A stretch of DNA of 64,000 bases from an uncultured Caldilineaceae bacterium (GCA_958295915.1 OY282381.1:1820722-1884721), one strand, 5' to 3'. Shown: positions 1-8,292, counted from the stretch's first letter. The notes: generated by a model not told the origin, from the letters alone. Translations and numbers: made by a program.

Positions 1-1783
1 AGTCGGAGCGGACGACCGGCTCGGCAGACATGATTAGCTGGTATCTCTCCTCCATGGCGGCAGCTTCGATCTTAATTGTAAAATGCCGATCAAAGCGGAA
101 CTCGCCCTCCCAGAGGCTCCCTTCGTCAGTGAACTGGCCGGTCCTGATGCGGGTGATGGCGTACTCCGGGAGGGCGATGGCCGCCATACACTTGCCCTCG
201 AATATCACGCCGCGCCACTCGAAGTCAAAATCCAGGTTGTCGAAGTCGTACCGCTTGCGATGGTCGGGCAGGTCATCCTCGTCCGCGGGAATCAGGTGCA
301 GAAAGAACAACGCCTCCGTATCCGCCGGCGCGCACGGCTCCTTAAAATAGAACAAGCTGTTTTCGTTGACATATACGTCGAAGTCGGAGCGGATTATAGG
401 ATCGCCGACTTCGCCGCTAAGAAATTGGTTGGCGGACGGGCTGAACTTCGCCGTCCAAATGGCGTCCTCGGCCCAAACGCCAACGTGTTGGCCGGTGCGG
501 ATGACGCTGATGCTGGCGTGCTCAGGGAGGGGGAAAGTCGCTATGCACCTCCCATCGGACCTCGCGCCGCGCCAGCCAAAGAGAAAGCCACCGTGAAGGC
601 GACCGGCATAGACATTCGCGTTGTCGAAGATGACGTGCAAATAGAAGTGCGGCTCCGTATCCGCCGGCGCGCACGGCTCCTTAAAATAGAACAATCGATT
701 CTCAATCAGATAGACGTCAAAATCGGAGCGGACGACCGGCTCGGCAGACATGATTAGCTGGTATCTCTCCTCCATGGCGGCAGCTTCGACCTTAATTGTG
801 AAATACTGCAAAAGCGCCAATCCGATACTGCCAACCATCGCCAAAGAGCACACCATCGGCCAGGAAGGCATCAGCGTCTTCAAGCTCTTCGGGATCGCGC
901 GAATGCCGAACTGGGGGCATCCCGCCGCGCGCCGTCCCTGAGCCAGCAATAGTTCGAGAGCATAGAAAAGGCAGGCCATGCCGAACAGATACTCGTACAC
1001 CTCATTTATACGACCGACGTAGCTATGCTTGTGCACATACGAGAGAGCCAGAACGAGCGCCACGGTTACAACCGTGGCAATGAACAATCTGGCTTGCCCG
1101 GAAAGCAGCGTGTAGATGACAAAGATCAGAAGCAGCGCCCTCTCCTTGTCGATCGTGTATCCGTGAAACCGCGTATAGGACAGCGCCAGCAGAAAGCCCA
1201 ATATCAGCAGCATTGATGGCAGTGGAATCCCGAAGAGCGTATCTTTCCGACAGCAGAAAGCAACGCCGGTTGCCAGGCACAGCAACAGCATCCCATACGT
1301 GCCAATTGTCGCGACGTGTACCAGCGCTGTATTGTTGTGAACATTGAATTGGTTCTGGGCGTTCAAGCCCATCAGAAAATCGGGCGTCGTGAAGCCGAAT
1401 ATGCGCTGTCCCCAATTGATTTCTTCGCCGGCGACGAACACCAGCGCAAGACCGCCGAGAATATAGATGTAGCGTGGCAAGGCGCTCCGCTCCACCCAAG
1501 CCGTGGCGAACAGCAAAAGACCCGCCAGGAGATACAGGCCAGCGGTGAGATTCTCCACCCAGTGGTCTTCCTCGCTCAGCGCAGAGTAGCGCCACGGGTC
1601 GGTAACCATGAGATAGCTGAAGAAAAATACGTTCAGACACAGAAAGAGGTATCCGAGGACAGAAATCTTGCTGTCGAAGCTCTTCACCCCCCGTACGTAT
1701 GTTCTATAACGGGCGACAAGGGCGCGCCAGAGAGTATTCAGAGCCGGGCCGTTGGGCATAGTCAGGTTCATTTTCTGTTTCAT
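1..1783 (-). CDS. GT-C-like polytopic membrane protein with repeated C-terminal domain, partial
   Basis: The reading frame is open on the minus strand from an ATG at 1783 to the left window edge, 594 codons without a stop, so the C-terminus is missing. Residues 1-40 are basic and cytoplasmic. About seven hydrophobic segments follow to residue 325, with an EEINWGQRIFG motif between two of them. After residue 345 the protein is soluble and probably extracytoplasmic. It is made of a module of about 120 residues with the pattern RSDFDVYxxEN, LFYFKEPCAPADTE, and IRTGQ near its end. Copies begin near residues 350 and 465, and a third begins at the window edge. The same module ends the protein at 28776-31223, which has a clear GT-C N-terminus. 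The family of the membrane half is therefore inferred by analogy, and the substrate is unknown. A four-unit type A repeat array lies directly upstream of the ATG. Confidence 0.75.
   Translation of the reverse strand, partial: MKQKMNLTMPNGPALNTLWRALVARYRTYVRGVKSFDSKISVLGYLFLCLNVFFFSYLMVTDPWRYSALSEEDHWVENLTAGLYLLAGLLLFATAWVERSALPRYIYILGGLALVFVAGEEINWGQRIFGFTTPDFLMGLNAQNQFNVHNNTALVHVATIGTYGMLLLCLATGVAFCCRKDTLFGIPLPSMLLILGFLLALSYTRFHGYTIDKERALLLIFVIYTLLSGQARLFIATVVTVALVLALSYVHKHSYVGRINEVYEYLFGMACLFYALELLLAQGRRAAGCPQFGIRAIPKSLKTLMPSWPMVCSLAMVGSIGLALLQYFTIKVEAAAMEERYQLIMSAEPVVRSDFDVYLIENRLFYFKEPCAPADTEPHFYLHVIFDNANVYAGRLHGGFLFGWRGARSDGRCIATFPLPEHASISVIRTGQHVGVWAEDAIWTAKFSPSANQFLSGEVGDPIIRSDFDVYVNENSLFYFKEPCAPADTEALFFLHLIPADEDDLPDHRKRYDFDNLDFDFEWRGVIFEGKCMAAIALPEYAITRIRTGQFTDEGSLWEGEFRFDRHFTIKIEAAAMEERYQLIMSAEPVVRSD
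3..803. repeat. 720-bp spaced internal gene duplication
   Basis: About 80 bases at 3-83 recur at 723-803 with only a few changes, and a stretch of about 35 bases near 318-352 recurs near 657-691. Both lie in the coding region of the left-edge membrane protein. The near identity at DNA level suggests a recent tandem duplication of a two-module (about 240-residue) segment. Confidence 0.8.
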
Positions 1784-1784
1784 T

Positions 1785-1900
1785 GTCGCGCCCTACAGTG
1801 GCGCGCATTCCTTGTCGCGCCCTACAGTGGCGCGCATTCCTTGTCGCGCCCTACAGTGGCGCGCATTCCTTGTCGCGCCCCACTGTGGCGCGCAAAACAA
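1785..1900 (+). repeat. Type A repeat, four tandem 29-bp units
   Basis: Four copies begin at 1785, 1814, 1843 and 1872. Each contains CGCGCC, a 7-base loop CTACAGT (CCACTGT-like in the last), and GGCGCG, able to form a 6-bp hairpin, followed by CATTCCTT or, in the last unit, CAAAACAA. The array abuts the start codon at 1783 of the minus-strand membrane gene and so lies in its leader. The rest of 1901-2127 before the cupin gene shows nothing else recognisable. Confidence 0.9.
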
Positions 1901-2127
1901 TTTGCCCCTCCAATTATGCAGCGTAAAGTATAGCATAGGGAAACAACCCGCCCTCCCCTCACTACCGATCAAAATTACGCGCGATGCAAGGCTGAACCCG
2001 CCTCGACACACAGGGAATTGTTTGCCATCAACCGTTTATGATATTCTTGAAAAGGCGCGTCCAAAAAATACAGCAGACGACAGCGCGCCAGCAGCAACCG
2101 TTCGTTCACAGACAAAGGAGCAACAAA

Positions 2128-2451
2128 ATGGCCCATGAGCATGCAAAACCCGGAGTCGTGATCGACCTCAATACCTTTGGCGAGACAACGACGACCGCCC
2201 TTATCAAAGAACGGAAGTTCGAGGCGATTCGCATCGTTCTCAAGTCAGGCAAATCAATCCCTCCGCACAAAGTGGATGGCCCAATCACAGTGCATTGTCT
2301 CAGCGGCAAATGCACCTTCTTCGTGGACAAAGAGCCACGAGAGTTGGTTCCGGGCTCCTGGCTCTATTTGCAGGGTGGCGCGATGCATGCCTTGGAAGCG
2401 GAAAAAACAAGCATACTGTTGGTGACTATTCTGTTTGAGAAGAGCGACTAG
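2128..2451 (+). CDS. Small cupin-domain protein
   Basis: A 107-residue single-domain cupin. An AAAGGAG ribosome site at 2114-2120 fixes the ATG at 2128. An ATG in the same frame at 2038 has no such site. The beta-barrel pattern is visible: EAIRIVLKSGKSIPPHKVDG (motif 1, with one His), VHCLSGKCTFFVDKEPREL, then PGSWLYLQGGAMHALEA (motif 2, with His). Only some of the usual metal ligands are present, so it may be a sugar/small-molecule-binding or degenerate cupin, not a dioxygenase. It stands alone on the plus strand. Its stop overlaps by four bases the stop of the convergent gene at 2448. The substrate cannot be told. Confidence 0.8.
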   Translation: MAHEHAKPGVVIDLNTFGETTTTALIKERKFEAIRIVLKSGKSIPPHKVDGPITVHCLSGKCTFFVDKEPRELVPGSWLYLQGGAMHALEAEKTSILLVTILFEKSD

Positions 2452-2696
2452 CGATCGGCATCGGTTCCTTCACGTCGTTCAGCGGCAATCTCATACAGAT
2501 CTTCTCCAGTAATATTGTGGGGAAGATTGTCGAGGCGTTTGGTCAGAGTGATCAACTCGGTTTCGCTTATCCCCGATCTTCCGTTGAATACCGTCCCGGC
2601 GGGGATCGATCCCTGCCGCCGCTGTTTAAGGTTATACGGCAGCCCGAGGAGCGTTGAAATTACTCCTGACTCCGAGGGTTCTTTCGCTATCTTCAT
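2448..2696 (-). CDS. Hypothetical 82-residue protein, coupled to small membrane protein
   Basis: I do not recognise this protein. It is 82 residues, soluble, with no signal peptide. The C-terminal third is acidic (TGEDLYEIAAERREGTDADR). Its ATG overlaps the stop of the upstream gene at 2693 in an ATGA arrangement, which indicates translational coupling and supports its being real. Together with that 54-residue membrane protein it forms a two-gene unit behind a good promoter at 2912-2940. It may be an accessory or toxin/antitoxin-sized pair, but nothing in the sequence proves a function. Confidence 0.55.
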   Translation of the reverse strand: MKIAKEPSESGVISTLLGLPYNLKQRRQGSIPAGTVFNGRSGISETELITLTKRLDNLPHNITGEDLYEIAAERREGTDADR

Positions 2697-2857
2697 CCAG
2701 CGACCGGCGCCACGGCGCCGGCCACCACCATGAAACCCAGCACAGCCAGTGCAGCCATCATGATGATGACCATATAGCTCCGCCGCGTCGCTGCGCGCTC
2801 AGCAGCCAATTCAGATTCCAACTCGATACGCGTCATCTTCTTGATATCCCTGGCCAT
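2693..2857 (-). CDS. Small single-pass membrane protein, 54 residues
   Basis: The ATG at 2857 is preceded by an AGGAGGA ribosome site, so the frame that continues upstream to 3034 is not translated. Residues 1-27 are charged and probably helical (KKMTRIELESELAAERAATR). Residues 28-51 form one hydrophobic segment (MVIIMMAALAVLGFMVVAGA). The layout is a cytoplasmic amphipathic helix plus a C-terminal tail anchor. It is the first gene of a two-gene unit with 2448-2696. The family is not recognised. Confidence 0.65.
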   Translation of the reverse strand: MARDIKKMTRIELESELAAERAATRRSYMVIIMMAALAVLGFMVVAGAVAPVAG

Positions 2858-2911
2858 GCGTTCTCCTCCTGGGATCCCTGCCCGTTTGGGTGAATCGTAT
2901 CCTATGATCCC

Positions 2912-2940
2912 AAAATAGCACACTTGTTCTAATTTGTCAA
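2912..2940 (-). promoter_or_regulatory. Sigma-70-type promoter for the 2857-2448 unit
   Basis: On the minus strand TTGACA (2935-2940) is separated by 17 bases from TATTTT (2912-2917). Transcription would begin near 2905, about 48 bases before the ATG at 2857. Confidence 0.7.
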
Positions 2941-3359
2941 GACCCAAATTCCAAGTAGAAAATATTGAAACGAGAGCTGTGTTGGCGAACGTACCGAGAA
3001 CGACCGCAATAGATGGCTGCAGCGTAAGGCACACTACAGCCCAGGGCTATCCATTGTGGCATACTTACCTTGGACGCGTTTGTGACCTGCCTCTGCGCAA
3101 CGTCCGGACGCGCAAAGAGTGCGCGGAGCCGCAAACTCAGGAAGGCCCGGAATCGTCCCGGTGGCTTGACAGAGATCCAGCGCCGACGACGGTGGGCTAT
3201 TCGGGCTTTCGCATGATGCGCAAAACCTGCGGTGTGCTCAGCCCGAACCCAGGGGTTGCTCCTACGCGCTGAATCTGGCTCAGTTCACACAGGAAGCCTT
3301 ATCAACTTCTTCGCGCCTCTCTCGCGCAGAGGCGCATTCAACAAACCCAAGGGGGTTCC
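2941..3359. other. Intergenic region with one type B-like hairpin
   Basis: I see no convincing gene between the promoter at 2940 and the ATG at 3360. Short frames here have no ribosome site and no recognisable protein. The one structured feature is a hairpin at 3313-3342 (GCGCCTCT ... AGAGGCGC followed by ATTCAA), a reversed variant of the type B repeat. An AAGGGGG ribosome site at about 3348-3354 serves the next gene. Confidence 0.6.
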
Positions 3360-4802
3360 ATGCCAAAGAATCGTTTTGCGCGCCAATTCGGTATTCCCGC
3401 CAATTCAACATCTGATTATGATCTGTGTGATCAGACGCTCATACCTCTCTGTAGGGCGCGACACAGATGGATTCAGCTCTCGATCCTGCTTATGATCGCA
3501 CCGCTCATCCTGATGGCCTGCGCTCCTATAGTGCCAGAAGATCCGCCAGCGCCGGCCGCGGCGCCCGCTGATTCTGACACCAGCTCTACCGATTCTGCCA
3601 CTAGGGACGACGCCAGCGAGGCGGCACAGATGCCCAGCAGCGACGTCGCGCCCAACAGTGACGTCGCGCCCAACAATGGCGTCGCGCCCAACAATGGCGC
3701 GCCATTCAACAATTTGGGCGTGCCCAAATCCGGTGGAGAGCTGATCAACGACGACTCTCCCCCTCCGTTCCACGCCTACGGCTTCACAACGGATTTCTCG
3801 CGGCGCACAGTATCTTGGGACTCAATTCTCTCCGGTGGGCCGCCCAAAGACGGCATTCCGGCGGTGGACAATCCGCAATTCGAGGCTGTCGCGAACGGGG
3901 ACGAATGGTTGCAGGACCCGGAGCCGGTGATCATATTCAGCAGCGGTGACGTGGACCGGGCCTATCCGTTGAGCATTCTCATCTGGCACGAAATCGTCAA
4001 CGACGAAGTGAACGGACAGCCGGTGACCATTACGTTCTGCCCGCTCTGCAATTCCAGCATCGTCTTTGATCGCAACTTTGACGGCCAAATTCTCGATTTT
4101 GGCACCACCGGGCGGCTGCGCCACAGCGACCTGATTATGTACGACCGCCAGACAGAGACCTGGTGGCAGCAGTTCACCGGAGAAGGGATCATCGGCCAGT
4201 ACGCCGGCCAGCAATTGGAGTTTCTCTCCAGCCAGGTGATCTCCTGGGCAGACTTCAAAGCACGCTATCCGGACGGTGATGTGCTGGCGCGGCCGAACAT
4301 GCCGCGGAACTACGGATACAACCCGTATGTGGGCTATGACAGCACAGCCAGACCCTTTCTCTTCCTGGGCAAACCCGACCCGCGCCTGGCGCCGGCCGAA
4401 CGGGTTGTCGGCCTGACGACGGAAACTGAGGCCATCGCCTATCCGTTCACAGTGTTGCAAGAAGTGGGTGTTATCCACGACTCGTTCGGTGGGGCTGAGT
4501 TCACTATCTTCCACAAAGCTGGCATGGCCAGCGCGCTAGATACCACTATCATCAGCAGAGGTAGAGATATCGGAGCAGTGTCTGTCTTCGAACGCCATCT
4601 CGGAGAGCGGCTCCTGACTTTCTCTGCCAACGAGGATGGAACATTCAGCGACGCAGAAACAGGCACTATTTGGAACATTCTGGGCGAGGCCATCGACGGC
4701 CCTCTGGCCGGCGAGAAATTGACCCCTGTTCTGCATTTCGATCACTTCTGGTTTGCCTGGGCCGCCTTCTTCCCAGCAACAGAACTCTACAGTCCGGGGT
4801 AA
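3360..4802 (+). CDS. DUF3179-family lipoprotein with repeat-interrupted signal peptide
   Basis: The 480-residue protein carries the DUF3179 signature: YPLSILIWHEIVNDEVNGQP, FCPLCNSSIVFDR, then WWQQFTGEGI and a YGYNPYVGYD segment. Function is unknown in the family. The CPLC pair is typical. The start at 3360 has an AAGGGGG ribosome site. Residues 1-5 (MPKNR) are followed by about 30 residues encoded by a long-form type A repeat. Only then comes the hydrophobic core and lipobox (IAPLILMAC). Removing the repeat would join MPKNR to WIQLSILLMIAP, a normal lipoprotein signal. Residues about 95-120 (APNSDVAPNNGVAPNNGAP) come from tandem type A half-units. The mature protein is expected at the outer face of the membrane. 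Confidence 0.85.
   Translation: MPKNRFARQFGIPANSTSDYDLCDQTLIPLCRARHRWIQLSILLMIAPLILMACAPIVPEDPPAPAAAPADSDTSSTDSATRDDASEAAQMPSSDVAPNSDVAPNNGVAPNNGAPFNNLGVPKSGGELINDDSPPPFHAYGFTTDFSRRTVSWDSILSGGPPKDGIPAVDNPQFEAVANGDEWLQDPEPVIIFSSGDVDRAYPLSILIWHEIVNDEVNGQPVTITFCPLCNSSIVFDRNFDGQILDFGTTGRLRHSDLIMYDRQTETWWQQFTGEGIIGQYAGQQLEFLSSQVISWADFKARYPDGDVLARPNMPRNYGYNPYVGYDSTARPFLFLGKPDPRLAPAERVVGLTTETEAIAYPFTVLQEVGVIHDSFGGAEFTIFHKAGMASALDTTIISRGRDIGAVSVFERHLGERLLTFSANEDGTFSDAETGTIWNILGEAIDGPLAGEKLTPVLHFDHFWFAWAAFFPATELYSPG
3373..3460 (-). repeat. Type A repeat, long form, inside a signal peptide
   Basis: Two type A half-palindromes (TTTTGCGCGCC and CTGTAGGGCGCGAC) flank an insert that begins AATTCGGTATTCCCGCC and ends GCTCATACCTCT. 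The same layout recurs at 9298-9385 and, with the insert doubled, at 11171-11325. Here it is translated in frame as residues 5-35 of the DUF3179 lipoprotein. Confidence 0.85.
3643..3715 (+). repeat. Type A half-units in coding sequence
   Basis: Three or four short direct units of the kind GTCGCGCCCAACA(G/A)TG, ending in GGCGCGCC, are translated as a VAPN(N/S) repeat in the linker after the lipobox of the DUF3179 protein. Confidence 0.7.
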
Positions 4803-4827
4803 CAGACCAACGCAAAATGACCAAAAC

Positions 4828-4856
4828 TGCCGACCGTTCAAAACGGACGGTCGGCA
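4828..4856 (+). terminator. Strong hairpin after the DUF3179 gene
   Basis: TGCCGACCGT (4828-4837) pairs perfectly with ACGGTCGGCA (4847-4856) around a 9-base loop, 25 bases after the stop codon. No U-run follows, so it could be a terminator of weak type or an mRNA-stabilising end. Confidence 0.5.
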
Positions 4857-4858
4857 GC

Positions 4859-4887
4859 GTCGCGCCCTACAGCGGCGCGCAATACAA
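4859..4887 (+). repeat. Type A repeat, single unit
   Basis: One hairpin unit (CGCGCC-CTACAGC-GGCGCG) followed by CAATACAA lies between two convergent genes, directly after the hairpin at 4828-4856. Confidence 0.85.
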
Positions 4888-4927
4888 CTTCCCGCCCACC
4901 AACGAATGCCTGTCTGGTTACGCCCAT

Positions 4928-5731
4928 TTACGGCTGCCAGCAGCTTCCGGTCAGGGGTAGCTCCTGAATATCCAGGGCCGTGACCCCTGTCCGATCGAGC
5001 ATCACTCGGTAGCGACGCCAGGGCAGATAAAAATACGTATATCCCCGCAGGCAGACCTGCGCCTGGGGCTGATCGATGCCACCGAAAACATCAGGCGCGC
5101 CCAAGGGAATATAGCGGATATCCTCCAGGGCCAGACGATGGACCCACAGACCGGTTACACGGTAGGTAGTTTCGGCGGCTCGGCGGGCATTGACCGAGAG
5201 CCGCAACTCCTCGCCGGTCACATATGCCGCAGGTGGCCTGAAGTAGCGGGGCAGCAGCCCCCAGGGCAGCAGAAAGAACGCCAGAAAAAACAGCAGACGA
5301 AAGCGACAGCCCCTCTCACGCAATTCGACGGCCTCGCTCAGAAGACGCCAAACCACTGTGCTGCTGAACCACATCAGCCACAGCAGCAGCAGGTTCAGGA
5401 CAAAATCGATCATATAAATCTGTACTGTACCGCTGGGCGCCATCGTGGCGAAGGGGAGAGGATAACCGATGCGCCCGAAGCAAAGATCGACGCATCCAGC
5501 GCTGTGAGGCGGCACGACGAACAGATAAAACGCTGCTACATTCAGCAGCATGCTGATCAGGAGTGTGCTGGCAAAGATTGCATACCAACGGCTCGTCTGC
5601 TGAGACCACCAGATCAACAGCAATACGCCCAGAACAACTCCGATGAACGCCAGAATCAGGTCAGTTATGCCGGCGAAATGAATCCAGTCATCTGGCCAGA
5701 CAGCGATGCCTGCCAGGGCCGTCACCGTCAT
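4928..5731 (-). CDS. Polytopic membrane protein of unknown function
   Basis: The ATG at 5731 overlaps the stop of the upstream gene (ATGA), so the longer frame to 5839 is not used. The protein is 267 residues. It has hydrophobic segments near residues 18-40, 46-70, 105-135 and 150-172. A soluble C-terminal part (about 95 residues) contains GYTYFYLPWRRYRVMLD. Residues around 75-95 hold three cysteines (SAGCVDLCFG) in a loop that may be extracytoplasmic. The family is not recognised. It is the last gene of a three-gene leftward operon (9129-4928) of envelope proteins and presumably acts with the two anchored proteins upstream. Confidence 0.65.
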   Translation of the reverse strand: MTVTALAGIAVWPDDWIHFAGITDLILAFIGVVLGVLLLIWWSQQTSRWYAIFASTLLISMLLNVAAFYLFVVPPHSAGCVDLCFGRIGYPLPFATMAPSGTVQIYMIDFVLNLLLLWLMWFSSTVVWRLLSEAVELRERGCRFRLLFFLAFFLLPWGLLPRYFRPPAAYVTGEELRLSVNARRAAETTYRVTGLWVHRLALEDIRYIPLGAPDVFGGIDQPQAQVCLRGYTYFYLPWRRYRVMLDRTGVTALDIQELPLTGSCWQP

Positions 5732-8292
5732 CGCTGGCGAATCCGAACGTTGCCGGCATAGCGCTGCCAACAGAGAAAGATGCGATCGAAATGCTCTGGC
5801 AGTTGACCGATCATCTGTGGCTGCCCAGCGCCACTCCACTCTTCCAGTCGCGGATTGTTGTTTTGCGCGCCACTGTGGAGCGCGACCCCGTTGCCCGACC
5901 GTACAGTGAGCAATACTGATCCATCCGCGCAGGCGGCATAATCCCCGATCACAGTACCTGGTGGATACAAATACGACGAAAGGTTCGGAACAGTTTGCCG
6001 CAAATCCACCTCGGTAATGCCGAATATATCCAGCGAAAAGACGCCTTGAGGAGAGAAGCGACTGCGGGCAAGCACGAGCCGGTCATCATCCCGCCAAGCC
6101 ACCTTGGGAGCGAAAAACTCGAATCGGGTTTCGGTCTGCGCGCGCAAGCGGCCACGGGCTCCGCTTCCGTTCGCGGGCAGGTCCTGCACCCACAGTTGAT
6201 TGGACGGACGCACAAAACCGGCGGTCAGGCTCGGGTGCTGCGGATCGAATGCCAGATGGGCGAGACGGCTGTCATCAGGGCTGAGCTGAAACGGCCCGCG
6301 ATAGATGTCTGCGCGCGCCAGCCGGCTCGATTCGAGCTCTCCGTTTATGTCCAGGTCGATGCGATACAGGCCGGTAAACTGACGCCCTGCGTCGATATCA
6401 GCGGTATCAATGATAAATGAACGGACGTCTCCGGCGCCGGACGCCACCGCGATCAACGATGGTTCAATGGCGCGGTTGGCTCTGCCTCCCAACAGGGATG
6501 TAGAAGCCTGCACCCGCAGAACGATCTGCTCGGCCCGACTGTCGTAGTGCCATAGCCGCCATTGGGCCAGCCCCACCTGCGACATTTCAATCCACCAGAG
6601 ATCGCCGCGTTCATCCGCGGCAATCCCCCGCACACTCTGGAATGGATGTGTCTGGATCGCCAGACCTTTGCCGTCTCCCCGCACATACAGGAACCCATTT
6701 CGGTCCGCCGGTGCGTTGGCATTGGGGATAACGAATCCATTTGCGCCGCTACGGACGGCCAGCACAGTCTGACCGGCCTCTCTGATGGCTGCCACCGTGC
6801 CATCTTGCTGCAAGAGAAAGACGCCGGACTCCCCCCGCTTCCCCAGAAGCGCGACGGCCTGCCCGCTCTGCCAGGCCGCGCCAAAGATGGGCACATCCGT
6901 GCGCGTAACCCGCTGGAACGAAGGCGGGGCGATGACGCGAACGCTGGAGACAGTGACTTGATTTGCGCCAGGTCGCGCCCGGCAGTGGCGCGCAACACAA
7001 CTTTTTGCCTGTTGACCCGCCACATAGACCCGGGCGCCCGGCCAGAGAAAATCGGAGCGGGCAGGCAGCCATTCACCGCGGGACGCGCCAAAGATGCCGC
7101 TCCACATCGACACCTGCTCCTCGAGCGGCTCGATATTCAGCAGCAGAACCTCACCGTTGTCCGTGCGAACGAAGATCGGTTCCATAGGATTAGCCGGGAC
7201 AACATCGCCGAGAACGGTAGCGACAAACTCACCGGCTTGGGGTGGGGCGACCTGCGCAGGGTGTAGGACCACAGCAGACGATTCCGTCGGCAAATCGTGA
7301 AGAGCCGGCAACGGCGCTACCTGTGTGGTTATCGCCGTTGCCGTGGGCATGTCTGTCACCGTTGCCGTGGGCGTGCTCGCCGCCGTTGCCGCAACCGGTG
7401 TAGATGTCTGCCTGATCTGAATGCCTGGCGGGCGCGAGCCGAACGGGCGAATGCGAATGCCCTCATCTGTGTAACGGTGGAGTGTCGTCAAATCGCCATC
7501 GACTTCTATCAGTTCGATAGCCATCCAACCTTCCTTCCCATCCAATTCCGTCCTCGGATCCGTCACTTTCAACAGGGCCCATGCGCCGTTGGCCGTAATG
7601 CCGCCTAGCGTGACACGGATACCCTCGCCCAAACGCGCGAATACATCATCCTGTGTGGATGGGCCAGCCCGCAGCCGGGCGGGGAACAAATTGACGCGCC
7701 CCGCAACATTGTCGGGAGCCCCAATTTCAATATCCGAGGGAAAGACGCTGATCGGCACATACACGTTCGTCGCTGTCGCTGAAACGGTGGGCGTTGCCGA
7801 CAGGCTGGCTGTCGCCGTTGCCGTAGACGTGAACGTGGGTGTATCTGTTGCCGTGGAGGTGGAGGTGAACGTGGGCGTAGACGTGGGTGTGACCGTCACC
7901 GTTGCCGTGGGGAGTTCAGTCGGAAAGGTTGTATTGCGCGCTACTGTATTGCGCGCTACTGTATTGCGCGCCACTGTAGGGCGCGCCACTTCTGTATGGG
8001 TCGCTATCAGCGTTGCAGTTGCGCTGGCAGTCGGTTTATCCGTTGGCCGTAGCGGCGTGCCTGTGGGAAGGCGAACGTCCGCCTGACTGGCGCCCGTCTG
8101 CTCTGCTGGCAGCGCCGCAGCGGTAGTCTGTACGCTTGCGCCCGTCAGCAAGTCGGCCGGATCTCTGTCGCCTAGGGAGAGAAATAGAGACACAAAGATG
8201 ACGAAAACAACGCCGACCGCCAGTAGATTTACCTGTATCGACCTGCGGGCAGCAGCCAGAATTTTCTGCAAACGCAAGAACCTATCGTTCAT
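5728..8292 (-). CDS. Membrane-anchored SH3 / beta-propeller protein
   Basis: An 854-residue protein with an AGGA ribosome site before the ATG. One membrane segment lies at about residues 21-42 (VNLLAVGVVFVIFVSLFLSL). A Thr/Pro/Ala-rich linker follows at about 50-175. A bacterial SH3-like domain lies at about 185-260 (FPARLRAGPSTQDDVFARLG, GWMAIELIEVDG), then a second TP-rich linker. A large C-terminal part reads like a WD40/YVTN-type propeller (GIAADERGDLWWIEM, SPDDSRLAHLAFDP, VAWRDDDRLVLARS). The role is probably extracytoplasmic sensing or wall binding, but this is inference. Type A repeats are translated in frame at three places (residues about 102-121, 432-440 and 803-812), in both orientations. 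It is the middle gene of the 9129-4928 operon. Confidence 0.75.
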   Translation of the reverse strand: MNDRFLRLQKILAAARRSIQVNLLAVGVVFVIFVSLFLSLGDRDPADLLTGASVQTTAAALPAEQTGASQADVRLPTGTPLRPTDKPTASATATLIATHTEVARPTVARNTVARNTVARNTTFPTELPTATVTVTPTSTPTFTSTSTATDTPTFTSTATATASLSATPTVSATATNVYVPISVFPSDIEIGAPDNVAGRVNLFPARLRAGPSTQDDVFARLGEGIRVTLGGITANGAWALLKVTDPRTELDGKEGWMAIELIEVDGDLTTLHRYTDEGIRIRPFGSRPPGIQIRQTSTPVAATAASTPTATVTDMPTATAITTQVAPLPALHDLPTESSAVVLHPAQVAPPQAGEFVATVLGDVVPANPMEPIFVRTDNGEVLLLNIEPLEEQVSMWSGIFGASRGEWLPARSDFLWPGARVYVAGQQAKSCVARHCRARPGANQVTVSSVRVIAPPSFQRVTRTDVPIFGAAWQSGQAVALLGKRGESGVFLLQQDGTVAAIREAGQTVLAVRSGANGFVIPNANAPADRNGFLYVRGDGKGLAIQTHPFQSVRGIAADERGDLWWIEMSQVGLAQWRLWHYDSRAEQIVLRVQASTSLLGGRANRAIEPSLIAVASGAGDVRSFIIDTADIDAGRQFTGLYRIDLDINGELESSRLARADIYRGPFQLSPDDSRLAHLAFDPQHPSLTAGFVRPSNQLWVQDLPANGSGARGRLRAQTETRFEFFAPKVAWRDDDRLVLARSRFSPQGVFSLDIFGITEVDLRQTVPNLSSYLYPPGTVIGDYAACADGSVLLTVRSGNGVALHSGAQNNNPRLEEWSGAGQPQMIGQLPEHFDRIFLCWQRYAGNVRIRQR
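5857..5885 (-). repeat. Type A repeat in coding sequence
   Basis: One unit is translated on the minus strand as VALHSGAQNNN near the C-terminus of the 854-residue protein. Confidence 0.85.
6972..7000 (+). repeat. Type A repeat in coding sequence
   Basis: One unit (loop CGGCAGT), oriented opposite to the gene, is translated as CVARHCRARPGA at residues about 432-440 of the 854-residue protein, between two segments that read as regular beta structure. Confidence 0.85.
7929..7988 (-). repeat. Type A half-unit array in coding sequence
   Basis: Three 15-base units (TTGCGCGCTACTGTA) followed by GGGCGCGCC are translated as RPTVARNTVARNTVARNT in the first Thr/Pro-rich linker of the 854-residue protein. 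Confidence 0.85.

Noticed and set aside
83-757. Plus-strand protein of 224 residues
   Set aside because: It is the shadow of the minus-strand membrane protein, whose reading matches the C-terminal module of the protein at 28776-31223.
1023-1640. Minus-strand 205-residue protein
   Set aside because: A shifted frame of the same membrane gene; the true frame shows membrane segments and runs from 1783 to the window edge.
2934-3495. Small plus-strand proteins before the DUF3179 gene
   Set aside because: No ribosome sites or domains; one overlaps the promoter on the other strand and another runs into the repeat.
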